Below, in pieces: positions 30,260 to 39,611 of a stretch of DNA of 39,611 nucleotides. Each line of letters opens with the position of its first letter. Within the stretch, counting starts at the first letter, position 1. This DNA is from Zygnema cylindricum (Eukaryota > Streptophyta > Zygnematophyceae > Zygnematales > Zygnemataceae). The translations under genes and the position numbers were made by a program. The notes under the pieces are model-generated. The model was not told the origin of the DNA and ran no database searches. It worked only from the letters and a program-made list of their open reading frames with translations. The DNA lies in NCBI GenBank assembly GCA_037447655.1, contig JBBHKE010000431.1, positions 1 through 39,611 of the forward strand, given 5' to 3'.

Positions 30260-31478
30260 ATCATTTGTTTTAAGAGATCATTTTTTTGTACAATCTTTAG
30301 CGCAATGATCTCGACCTCCGCATTTAAAACAAGTGACTTTCTTTTTCGGTTTTGTGCACTCTCTGCTAAGATATCCTTCCTCTCCACAGATATATCAGTT
30401 AATTTTTTTCAATTGTGCACACTCAAATGCCATATGTCCTCTTTTCTGAAAGATAGTGCATTTGGATATGGTAAGATTAGGTTTCTAAGTATTAATACTT
30501 GGTTTAGAACTCTTAATCTATCCCCCTCTATTATTGAATTTGTTTCCTGTATTAACACTCTGTCCACCTCTCTGATTTCCCCGAAGATATTCTGCCTATT
30601 CACCAGACCCGCATTCAAACCCTCTTCCACAAATTCCTCTTCACCCCACTCTAATACTTCATTCAAATTACCCTTGAGTGATTGAGTTTCCCGATTATAC
30701 CCCAACTGATCCTCTAATTCCAATGACTTATTTTGTAATTCCTTCAAATTGATAATTTTTGATGTTTCAGTTCTGATTTCAGTATAGGATTCTGATAGTT
30801 CAAGAAATGCAACTTAGCCATTTCATCAAACAAACCTATGACATGAATGCTAGATGAGTCAAATTCCATAATATAAACTTTCACAGATCTAGTCTGCTTA
30901 GAGTTCAACCACTTTTCTTCCATTCTGGATTTGTAAGTGACAGACAAGAAACGAGATTTGATCGCGGTCTCAAAAGCTTTAAAATCAACATTATCAATAA
31001 TTAGGTTAGACCTTCTCTGAGTGTAATACCAAATATGAGCATTGCCTTTCAGACAGCTTACGGCAAAAGAAATGTAATCATCACAATCACAATTCCTATA
31101 TTCCAAATAATACTCGATATGAAAATTCCAAGCATCCAACTCATCAATATTTTTACCATCAAAGGATGGTGTTTCACTGATAGACAATTTCGGATCTCTT
31201 ATCTTCTTAAGTCTATTGTGATCAAAATTGGCAATCTTGTTACTACTCTCCCCATTTTGGTCATAAGCAACATTTTTGGAGTGAATTAGATTAATTAGTT
31301 CATCCAATTTCTGATTTGAAACACTTATATTTTCCTTAACATCCGTCAATTCACTCTTCAATTCATAAATTGTTTCATCCACAACAACAACATGATTATT
31401 AAATCTTTTGACCAATTTCAGAATACGCTTCTTCAAAACATTTAAAGCATTCTCCATTTCACGTTTCCAAACATTCAA
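30260..31478 (-). pseudogene. Gypsy Gag with degraded zinc knuckles
   Basis: The 244-codon frame from 31478 has a coiled-coil-like N-terminus, then the Gag capsid region (SFDGKNIDELDAWNFHIEYY, CLKGNAHIWY, VKVYIMEF). It continues frameshifted to 30409. Three zinc knuckles follow at 30450-30290. The first has lost its second Cys (CTIFQKRGHMAFEC), the second has Tyr for His (CGEEGYLSREC), and the third is intact (CFKCGGRDHCAKDC). It packages element RNA in the functional family; here it is broken. Confidence 0.84.
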
Positions 31479-32290
31479 AGCAATCTGTGTTTCACGTTTC
31501 TATGTAGAATTTGCTATTATCACACAATGAATTCAAGCAAAAGGAAAGGTAGCATATAATTTCCGAAAGAAATTTGTTGTAGACTTGAAGTCCTCAGATT
31601 GCTCCAATCCAAGACTTATTTTCCTTAACAAATCCTTTAAAAATATCGAAATGTGAGAAATCAATAAGACATTGAAAATAAGTTTGTGCACATTTAAATT
31701 TTCAATTTCCTAAACATTGAAATAGAAAGGTAAAAAGTTTCCCACGAATTTTGCAATAGCAAAATTTAAAGCTCTCAAAGGTAAAATCTAACCACAAATT
31801 TTGCAACAGCAAAATAAAAAGGAATCAAAGGTAACTTTTTAGGGTTTGAAAAGTTTTAAGTCATTTCTGGACTCCTTTGCTCTTGAAGAAGTAAAGTGCT
31901 CCACTTTCCTTCTCCTCCATTAGCAAATTTCCCATTTCCTACGATATCAGGATCTTTTACTGTCTAATCCTCACATCCTCACCCTTCATGGCTTCAAGCC
32001 CTCCATTTACATACGAATCATTGCTATGAGAAGGCAAGTCTGTTTCGCCTCTTGGTAATTGGAGTGAGCTTCAGCGGTGGCTACACTGCCCACCTCGCCT
32101 TAGTCTTTAGGACCTAAGCACGCCTCACATCTAACCAGCGGCCGCTGACATTGTGATCACTTAGTTTCCCTCCAATCCCCTACCACTTCACATTTCACAT
32201 TGTGGTTCTACCGACACAGCTTAGAGCACCCTCACTGGTCACTGCAGTCGATCTTCGAGTGAGCAAACTTCTCCTTTGTTTCTAACCAAA
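31479..32290 (-). other. Gypsy untranslated leader
   Basis: About 810 bp between the PBS and the gag frame, with no coding frame. It contains two near-identical short stretches with ttttgcaatagcaaaat (about 31750 and 31800). The length is ordinary for a gypsy leader. Confidence 0.6.
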
Positions 32291-32302
32291 GTTTTGATAC
32301 CA
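32291..32302 (-). promoter_or_regulatory. Gypsy primer-binding site
   Basis: Minus strand TGGTATCAAAAC, 2 nt inside the LTR, close to the usual TGGTATCAGAGC complementary to the 3' end of initiator tRNA-Met (10 of 12). Confidence 0.75.
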
Positions 32303-32304
32303 TA

Positions 32305-33214
32305 TATAATAGGATCTCCTACTTCTCAATAAATCCCATTACTACAAACATTTCAACCACACATTCGACACATTGGAAAGCACTCACATAAGGATAAACT
32401 TTAAACTATAAGACGCTTCTGTCCACATAACATTAGCTTGGTCTCTTCCCCTTGTGGCTCAACTCTTCTTTTTAAGTGTTTTCCTCTACTCTCCACTCTT
32501 AAATAATTCTATCTCTTAACTACTAAAACACTACGTAGTTAGTAAGGGATTTCAATGCAAAAATGCCACTTCTCCAATTTGGTTTAAATCGCTCAGGACC
32601 AAGATCAGTCGGAATTTCCACAAACTTTTCCAAAGGAAAAGATGCCTACTCTTCTCTTACACTTCACTATTTATCCATCATCGCCGTGGACTAACCAGGC
32701 CAAAGTCAACGCTCCGTTTGAACAGCGTTTGAACAAGCTTTTACCTGAGCCAATCATTGATCAACAATGACTCGGATTGACTAATGCAAAAACGTGCGAA
32801 ATCTCTCACTAACTACTTATTGCTTTACTAACCAATCAAACGCTACGTTTCACTACGTAACATTTACGTGCAAAAGTGCGCGCCAAACGAAACGCAACTT
32901 CGCACGAACGTGCGTCGCAAATTTCGCACGCGAAACTTCCTACGAAATTCCATAAAGTGAAAGTGACGTTTCGTACTAAAAATTGTACGAAACGAACCAT
33001 CGTGCGTACCAAACGAAATATTGACACGTAACAATGAACTCCAAATCGTTATTTTGACCTCGCGCTGTCGCCTAAATTGACCAATCATTATATCTTTTAA
33101 AATACAACCCCAAATCGTGCGATTCTTTGGCAGACGTCTATCAAATTCAAAACTCTATTTTTGTAATACTTAAATACCCATTTACGAAAATGTTCGATCC
33201 ACTATTACTGTTAC
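32305..33214 (-). mobile_element. Gypsy 5' LTR
   Basis: Colinear with the two 3' LTR pieces joined across the nested copia. The dyad GTTTCGTAC ... GTACGAAAC recurs at 32968-32993. The inner end reads tataatagg where the 3' LTR has tgtaatagg, a mutated terminus. The outer end is uncertain by several bases (cactattactgttac). Divergence from the 3' LTR is clearly greater than between the copia LTRs. Confidence 0.83.
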
Positions 33215-33355
33215 TGTTTTACAGGAAAACGACAGAAAAAAACCCTTACTTATTCACATGGGGACATACCCTTAGGCAGTACGGCGCTAAGTTTTACAGG
33301 ATAACGACAGTAAAAAACCCTTACTTATGCACATGGGGACATACCCTAAGTTACA
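33215..33355 (+). repeat. ~75 bp tandem duplication next to the gypsy LTR
   Basis: Two copies start gttttacaggaaaacgacag (about 33216) and gttttacaggataacgacag (about 33291), each running through acccttactta and cacatggggacatac. A third partial copy of the end (catggggccgtaccctt) follows at 33360-33376. Confidence 0.8.
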
Positions 33356-33429
33356 ACTACATGGGGCCGTACCCTTAAATTTGAACGGTAAAATCGAAAT
33401 CCCGCTCGGGAAACAACTTAAATAGAACC

Positions 33430-33693
33430 TCAACCGTGGATCATCAAATCAACGGTTGGGATCCTGAATTTTCGCGCGCGGCTTTTCCGCCCGTTCGCAA
33501 GCAGACGTTGTCCACACATCATGCATGGATCCATGTGATGCATGAGGTATACTATTTCGTATGACTCAAAAATAACATTCTCCCATCCAACTCGTCTTCT
33601 CTGTTCTCCAATCTCCATTCTCATTCTCTTTCTAAGATTACCTGTACTCTCACTCTCGCGAAGTCCTCTCTTTGTTTTCGTTCATCCTTACAG
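33430..33693 (+). promoter_or_regulatory. Candidate promoter and 5' UTR exon
   Basis: A GC-richer stretch with the dyad-rich catgcatggatccatgtgat (33521-33540) is followed by a TATA-like ggtatactattt near 33547. A pyrimidine-rich region from about 33590 resembles a plant Y-patch and 5' UTR. The exon would end at 33693 (ttacag before gtttgt). Without transcript data this is inference from base patterns. Confidence 0.3.
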
Positions 33694-34099
33694 GTTTGTT
33701 TCTCTCTCTCTCCTTCTTCCTATCGCTCTCCCTCGCTCTTTCTCATTTTCCGTTTTTTAGATACGTCAGTTCTATCCTTAAATGGTCTTTAAATTGTGGT
33801 TTTCTCTGTAGTTCATTTGCTTTTCCGTTTTTACTATTTTGTTATCTGCTTTTCTCATACAAGATAAAATCTTTATTTTTCTGCAATTGTTTTCTTGAAG
33901 TACGTATTTTCTGCTTCATACCAGATTACCACATCAGTTTTATAGCTACTTTTGTATTTAATTTTAGAAATAGGAACTTTACAAAACAAAAATTCTCACT
34001 TAAACCCTAGTTTTTTTTTTTTTATCCTCTTGCAGTGGAAAGAGACTCTGCTGTCATTTTCTTGCTGCCTGTCTGCATTTCATCTTCGAGAGATTGAAA

Positions 34100-37000
34100 A
34101 TGTATAACACAAGGGTTCGTTTTTTAAACGGACTTTCCATGACTACTTTTACTATCTACACGTGTCAGTTTGTCTTTTGTGCCAAAATTCTGTGAATCTT
34201 GCTCACAACTTGCCAACTGTCCTTTGAATTAGGTTTTTTATGACAGCTGCAAAAGTGAGTAGCGATTTTTGTTTTTCAATTTCCCATAAATTTTGTCAAG
34301 TTTTGCATGAATTTTACACAGTTTTAATTCGGAAATTTGTTTTCTTTTTTTTTGTTTCTGTTTAATTTTTTCAGCAACGGGTAAAGGCAGCTGCAATTTT
34401 ATGCGAAAACAAAATAGCAACCATACGTTAGTTGAAATTGTATATTTTTTAGCTTTACAGAAATTGTACAAAGCACAACTGTCAGTCAGAAAATAGTTAT
34501 TTGACATCTAAATAAACAAAATGGACAAATGTTTAAACGTTTAATAGAAATGAAGCTCAAAAAAAAACTCAAAATACAGCTGTAAAAAGTGGAACTTAAA
34601 CACTCTCTTTTAGTGCAATACATCTCCACAACGCTTATTTCATTTAATTTCCAGGTCGCAGTTCGGTATCCTGTATCCTAGGTTTTGTTCTCTGTCCTGG
34701 GTTTTGTTCTGATTGTTTTGTACTGCTTTGTTGTACTTGTTTCATTTTTTTTTTTTTGAAGTTACTTGTGCCACGAGCCATGCTCTAGAAAATCGCCGAA
34801 ATATCGCAGAGGTCAGACATCTGGCTGGTGCCATGTCTACAGGATTCCTGTGAAGGGCGAAAACCAAGAGTACGTTTCTTTCATGTTTTCTCTTTTCTGT
34901 ATTGAGTTTTGTTCTTTTTGTTTTTTGTATTGAGTTTTTTGCTCCTGTTTTTCGCTTTTTTGTATTAGGTTTTTGCTCATTTTTGTTTTTTGTATTTTAT
35001 TTGGACGGGAGGGAATGTTATGGATATGAATGGTTTTGAAGGTTTTTTGTTTCTTTTCAATGGTTTTGTGATTTCACTTCCATTTTTTTTATATTGTAAG
35101 GCATTGTGTAACCCTTCGACTGTGTATGTTTTGGGCAGCTTGGGAACTTTTTCTGGCAGCAGTGAAAACTGTTTGAGACTGGCTGCAGAGGAACAGCAAA
35201 ATCTAAGTGTGAAAGTTTCATCTTTTTATTATAAAAACACAGTAAGGGTCCTTGTCTTTCTCCCTCTCTTCTCTTTCCCTCTCCTCTCTCTTTTTCTCCA
35301 TTTATTTTCCCTTTTCCCTTTTCCTTTACTCCCTCCTTCTTGTCTCCCTACCCTGTTGTCCCTTCCCTTTCTCTCTCCCTCATCTCCTCCCTTTCCCTCT
35401 GTACCCTTCCTATCTACAAGTTCAAAAAATCATTTGTTAACTAGAAAAATGAGTCCCCTATATTTATTATGCATATGACGTATTTTTTTAGGTATCTATC
35501 CTTGGAGATGAGAATCGGGAGAGGGAAGAAGTGAGTGAGAGGAAGTGATGGAGAAAGGGGAAGGGAGAGAATCATGAGAGAATGAGGAAGGAGAGGGAGA
35601 TGAAAAGACAGTGATAAGTTGACCCTGAGAATTGAAATAGTGTTTTTTTTTCTGTGAATGAAGAGAATCGTATGGGAACAAAACTAAAATGAGCCGGAAA
35701 CAAAAAATAAAAGAGAAAAGAAGGGGGGAGAGGGAGAAAGAGGTGGGGAGAGGAGGAGGATGGTATGATGTTTATACTTATTAAAGCAAGAACTTTTTAG
35801 CATCACGAGGGAGGAGGGGGTGGGACCCTAGACGAGTTAGAAAAAGAGAGAGGGATTTTCTACTTCTTCTTCTTATATCTTCAATTATTCTATTCTCTCT
35901 CTCTCTCTTTCTCTTTTTCTAAACAGGTTTTACTTGGAGATGCTGCTCGTTCGATGTTTAATATTTTAGGTTTTGGACCGACTTTGGAATTGTAAGACTT
36001 TTTCATCCTTTCCCAATTACTTGAGAAATAAATAAAAAAAAGAGATTTATAAAAACTGAACAATTTAATAGTAAGAGGGGCAGAAAAAGTAGCAAGTTCA
36101 GAAGTAAACGGGGCAGATTTTTTTTATTTTTTTTCTGGGAGCGGATCAGGCAAAAATTGCTGTTGTGGGCAGTTTTGCAATTTTTTTGGCTGACCAAGGA
36201 TGGCAAATATAGGTCGCTGCTGATTTGGCTGAAAAAGAATTGCGAAAACAAGGGTAAGTTCTTTAGGTTTTTTTTTTTTTTCTTTCATTCTTCTTTATTT
36301 TATGCAAATTTGCTGTTTTCCTTTTCCCTTTTCCATTCTCCCCTGTTCTTCCCCCTGCCCCTCTATCTCCCGCTTCCCTCCCATTTTTTCTCTTGTAATT
36401 TTTTTTTGGTTTGTCTTATCTATACAGTTTTTTTTCTCGAGTCCAACATGCATTTATGAACTCAATTTCGAAACAAATAGCTTTAACAATTGTGTTTTCC
36501 GTTTTTTTTCCTTTCTTTTGTTTTTCCTTTCCTAGTTTTTTTCCGTCTCCTTCCTCCCTTCCTTTCTTGCTGACTTCTATCTCGAAACAAACACCTTCTA
36601 ACAGCTGCCCGTTTTTTTCCCCGTTTTCCATATTTTTCCCTCTCCCCCCCATTTTTTCCCCACCGTCCTCGTTCCCTACCTTTTTTTTATTTTTTTGTGT
36701 CTTTTAGTTTGTCTTATCTATACAATTTTTTGTCTGGAGTCCAATATACACTTACGACTTCGATTTCTAAACGAATACCTTCTAACATTATTGTCCCCCC
36801 TTTTCGTTTTTTTTCCCTCTCCCCTGTATTTTGTCCTCATCCCCTCGCTTCCTCCCTTCTTCGTTTTGTCTTTTGTCTTATCCGTACAGTTTTTTGTCTC
36901 GAGTCCAACATGCATTTATGACGTCAATTTCGAAACGAATACCTTTCATTCGACCGTGGCAAGCCTCCATTAATGCTTCGAGAGCTTCGATGCCCACAAT

Positions 37001-37612
37001 TGCTTTTTGGAAATCGATTGAAACTTTTTTATTTCGAGTCGCTGTCGGATTGACGGCGATAATCGTCGGTTTACGATTCGTTTTGATTTTTCGAAACTTT
37101 TGCCGGCTCGCGATTCGAGCTTTTGGGCGTTTGATTTAAAAAGAACGTGAAAAAAAATGTGCAGACGTTCATTTGGTACAAACTTGAGCAACGCCCACGG
37201 CGGCGAAAATGTGAGAAGGTTTTCTTACCAAAACAACATTTTCATTTGCACTAAAGTGCTATTTTGACTTTTATGCTGTTTCCTCCTTCCCTTCTTCCGT
37301 TCTTCCCTGCAATCATTAGCTCTAAACCCTGATTTTTCTTCCTTCTTTCCCTCCACAGGCTCTCGCAGAGAAAGCAACGCCAAAAAATGCCTGTCAACGA
37401 ATACCTTTCATTCGACCGTGGCAAGCCTCCATGAATGCATCAATAGCTTCAATGCCCACAATTGCTTTTTGGAAATTGATCGAAACTTCTTTTTTTCGAG
37501 TCGCTGCCGGATTGACGGCGATAATCGTCGGTTTACGATTCGTTTAGATTTTCCGAAACTTTTGTCATCTCGCGATTTGAGATTTTGGGCGTTTGATTTA
37601 AAAAGTACTTGA
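34100..37612 (+). CDS. Candidate multi-exon gene of unknown function (~219 residues)
   Basis: No family recognised. I built this from GT-AG signals. A 5' UTR intron 33694-34035 has a T-rich tract and tgcag end. Coding exons: 34100-34114 (ATG start; donor gttcgt), 34655-34665 (donor gtatcc, weak), 34762-34869 (donor gtacgt), 35139-35241 (gtaagg), 35927-35991 (gtaaga), 36150-36253 (gtaagt), and 37359-37612 with TGA. Lengths 15, 11, 108, 103, 65, 104 and 254 sum to 660 nt. Each junction keeps the frame and no internal stop appears. Visible features: a Cys/basic N-terminal segment (YLCHEPCSRKSPKYRRGQ, SGWCHVYRIP), an LLGDAARSMFNILGFGP stretch, and a C-terminal RIDGDNRRFTIRLDF segment. The second exon and the fifth intron's acceptor are the least certain. 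Exon finding by eye in AT-rich DNA is prone to error, and a non-coding RNA is equally possible. Confidence 0.28.
35250..35440 (+). repeat. Polypyrimidine tract
   Basis: About 190 bp of almost pure C/T (ctccctctcttctcttt type) within a predicted intron. A purine-rich tract of gagagggaga type follows at 35500-35770. Open frames across them are low-complexity Ser/Leu/Phe/Pro. Confidence 0.7.
36410..36960 (+). repeat. Array of exon-like repeats with splice-acceptor-like leaders
   Basis: Four degenerate units share a pattern of tgtcttatctatacag, then tttttttctcgagtccaac, atgcatttatga and tcaatttcgaaacaaat: about 36411-36475, 36570-36600 (tail only), 36712-36785 and 36875-36945. Each is separated by C/T-rich DNA. 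The last unit runs into the 462 bp duplication. In one frame the units read (S)SPTCIY-x-x-NFETN. Confidence 0.65.
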
Positions 37613-37808
37613 AAAAAAAAGTGTAGGCGTTCATTTGGTACAAACTTGAGCAACGCCCACGGCGGCAAAAAGGTGAGAAGGTTTTCTTACCAAAACAACA
37701 TTTCCACTTGCACTAAAGTGCTATTTTACCTCTATTCCCTTCTTCCGTTCTTCCTGCAATCCCAGCTCTAAACTGGATTTCTTTTCCTTCTTTCCTCCAC
37801 AGGCTCAG
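36936..37808 (+). repeat. 462 bp tandem duplication of an exon-intron unit
   Basis: The segment from cgaatacctttcattcga to cctccacaggctc occurs at 36936-37362 and 37398-37808 (starts 462 bp apart). Each unit holds an exon-like part, then a donor-like gtgagaagg and an acceptor-like tccacag ~140 bp later. In the frame used by the candidate gene the second copy is open to 37612, while the first has stops at 36972-36974 and about 37017-37019. Antisense frames are also open (73 and 86 codons) but differ mostly by amino-acid-changing substitutions. Confidence 0.8.
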
Positions 37809-38929
37809 TTTGATCTTATTAAATTTTCTTCTTCGTCTGCGCCAAAATTTTAAATTAGCAGAAACAAGGATATCTTTTAAATTTTAAAATAGCAAAACAT
37901 GTGTAATCGTCTTAATGATTGTTTCTGTTTGTTTGTCTGTGGTTTGTTACTGCTAATTTATATACATGTGTTCTCAATTAGCAAGTTTAGGTAATATGAA
38001 TTATATATATGCCCAATGTTTGTTTTAAATCTATGTGGTTCTCAGTTTAAACACTAATTTCACAGAAGGCACAGGTGCCCTGCAATAACAGCAAACTCCG
38101 CCAAACACATAATTTTTCATCGACTTTTTGTTTGATCTGCGCCGTCGTTTCTTTCCTTCCGTTTGTTTGTGCATCTGTTTTGTTTCATTTATGCACGTTT
38201 TTTTCTAATTATTCTTTCGACATTCATTGTGCTACGATTTATTTTGAAATTATTTTGTTTCTGTTGCTTGTTGATAAGTGTTTATTTCCTTTCTTGGCTT
38301 CTGTTTTGTGTTCATATGTCCATTTGTAAGATTACTCAATTTTGTTCGTAAAACACAGTTTTGAATTGTCTTGTATTGATTGTCTGATTCATTTCTTTTA
38401 TTTCTTTGTGTTTTTTATGGGGTCTTTGCTGTATATTATTGTCATTTGGTTCATTGTTATTGGTATAGTGCAAGCATTTTTCATGTGGGCAATACTCCTG
38501 TTTTCGTATAACAGTTTTTTTAGAGCTTTTTGTACTGGCCGCCAATCACATAACAGTTCTCGATGCTTCTTGTCATTTTCCGTAAGTGTACCAGTCTCTG
38601 GGTTTCCATGTAGCATCTCTGTGTTTTTGCATAATGGTTCCAGGTATTTCTATGGGACGGTTCGTAACGGGGGTTTTGCATGGCAGGTTCACTCTCCCTT
38701 CCTTCGGGCAGTTAAAACTTTTTCGGCGGAAAGCCCTCCTTGACCAAAGCCGAGCTGGCACGAGCCAAAAAACCAGTACTCAAAAATAAAAGGTGAGAGA
38801 GGAAAAAAAAAAATTCTATCTTCTTTGAGATGAAAAGGAATGATACATTCTTTGAGAATAAAAAGGAATTATATATTCTTTCATCTCCGTCTCCATACCT
38901 CTCTCCACATCTCGATCCTTGTTGTATTG
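37809..38929. other. T-rich DNA with possible further exon signals
   Basis: No protein family recognised. Splice-like motifs include ttttccgtaagtg at about 38576-38588. A possible exon just before the donor-like aaaaggtgagag near 38790-38800 reads SLTKAELARAKKPVLKNKR in one frame but needs an acceptor at ggaaag. A short duplication of tattctttgag type lies at 38815-38885. Confidence 0.25.
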
Positions 38930-39427
38930 TCTTTTATGTATTTTGTCCTTTCTGCACTTTTCCTTTTTGTGTTTTGTCTGTTTTGTATTTTGTCTTTTTA
39001 TTTTTTTGTTAATTTGTCTTTTCCATATGTTGTCTTTTGTATATTTTGTCTTTTGTATATTGTCTTTTTCTAAATTTTTGTCATTTCTATATTTTATCCT
39101 TACTGTATTTGTCCTTCATGTATTTTGCCATTTCTGTATTTTGTCCTTCTTCAAGATTTTGTCCTTTTATCTATTTTGTCTTTTTTGCATTTTGTCATTT
39201 GTGTATTTGTCTTTTCCACATTTTGTCCTTTCTATGTTTTGTCCTTTGTGTATCTTGTCTTTCGTGTATTTTGTCATTTTATATCTTGTCCTTTGTGTAT
39301 TTTTGTCCTTTTTGTATTTTATCCTTCTTGTATTTTGTCCTTTTTGTATTTTGTCCCTTTTGTGTTTTGTCCTATTCACATTTTGTCCATTACATATCTT
39401 GTCCTTTTTATATTTTGTCTTTTGTGT
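38930..39427 (+). repeat. ~17 bp minisatellite TTTTGTCCTTTNNGTAT
   Basis: About 28-30 degenerate units such as gtattttgtcctttttg and gtgttttgtcctattca. All three forward frames are open for long stretches as Phe/Cys/Leu/Ser repeats, a result of composition and not a gene. Confidence 0.85.
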
Positions 39428-39611
39428 CCTCGATCCTCGATCCATGATCCTCGATCCTCGATCCACGATTCACGATCCGCGATCGTCGATCCCCGATCCC
39501 CGATCCTCGATCCTTGATCCTCGATCCACGATCCTCGATCCTCGATCCTCGAACCTCGAACCTCGATCCTCGATCCTCGAACCTCGAACCTCGATCCTCG
39601 ATCCTTGATCC
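39428..39611 (+). repeat. 7 bp tandem array CCTCGAT, running off the window
   Basis: About 26 heptamers (cctcgat, ccacgat, ccccgat, cctcgaa) begin abruptly after tttgtgt at 39427. The array is cut by the window edge, so its full length is unknown. It is not the plant telomere heptamer. Confidence 0.88.

Larger units (their letters stand above)
19054..33214 (-). mobile_element. Degenerate Ty3/gypsy chromovirus, with nested copia
   Basis: Minus-strand element: 5' LTR 32305-33214, PBS 32291-32302, gag ~30260-31478, protease ~29557-29950, RT-RNase H ~27762-29330, integrase ~26715-27760, chromodomain-like tail 26508-26714, PPT 26459-26471, then a 3' LTR in two pieces (25946-26458 and 19054-19512) separated by the copia at 19513-25945. 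Without the nested copia and its extra target copy the element is ~7.7 kb. The order protease-RT-RNase H-integrase defines Ty3/gypsy. Every domain has stops or frameshifts. A clean target duplication was not found. Confidence 0.87.

Noticed and set aside
19047-33230. aaaac as the gypsy target duplication (before 19054 and near 33226)
   Set aside because: The right-hand match is not adjacent to a plausible LTR end, so it is likely chance.
36970-37668. Minus-strand frames of 73 and 86 codons in the 462 bp duplication, looking like paralogous proteins
   Set aside because: Differences between the two copies are mostly amino-acid-changing, so there is no sign of purifying selection; the similarity is explained by the DNA duplication.
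38919-39608. 229-codon Phe/Leu/Cys-rich frame and overlapping frames
   Set aside because: Runs through the 17 bp and 7 bp arrays; all three forward frames are open, as expected for short-period repeats.

Overview
This window looks like repeat-rich nuclear DNA of a plant. The reasons are several Ty1/copia LTR retrotransposons, a Ty3/gypsy chromovirus-type element, GT-AG intron signals, and short interstitial TTTAGGG-like units. The copia primer-binding site also matches the plant form of the initiator tRNA-Met anticodon arm over 15 nt. An early-diverging land plant is a weak guess from the style of the elements. No bacterial, organellar, rRNA or true tRNA gene was seen. Most of the window is nested and rearranged mobile DNA.

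Layout. 1-2055: AT-rich DNA with two inverted copies of a ~220 bp foldback MITE (452-669, 1019-1240) and a three-copy ~124 bp tandem repeat. 2056-3221: a solo copia LTR with a perfect 5 bp target duplication. 3258-4378 is one arm of a diverged inverted repeat; the other arm is at 10300-10770 plus 18386-19053, split by a later copia insertion. Between the arms lies one copia element cut in two and inverted: its 3' half is on the minus strand at 4499-5490 and its 5' half on the plus strand at 5929-9160, each bordered by oppositely oriented copies of a GAGGGA-rich repeat. 10776-18380 is a second copia element. It has lost gag to integrase, carries three LTRs instead of two, and has gained 3.2 kb of unrelated DNA, including a 186-residue ORF and a 13 bp minisatellite.

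19054-33214 is a degenerate minus-strand gypsy chromovirus. Its 3' LTR is interrupted by the youngest element, a nearly complete minus-strand copia at 19513-25945 with ~98.5% identical LTRs, a ggcca target duplication and only two visible coding lesions. That copia appears to prime reverse transcription from the anticodon arm (half) of initiator tRNA-Met, so its PBS contains an ATG, and that ATG is in frame as the gag start.

33215-39611 has no recognisable transposon ORFs. It has a promoter-like segment and a chain of phase-compatible GT-AG exons that could encode an unrecognised ~219-residue protein. Around the last exon there is a 462 bp tandem exon-intron duplication and an array of exon-like repeats. 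The window ends in a ~17 bp minisatellite and then a 7 bp CCTCGAT array that runs off the edge.

Relative order of events: the inverted-repeat arm existed before copia-2 inserted into it, and the gypsy LTR existed before the youngest copia landed in it.
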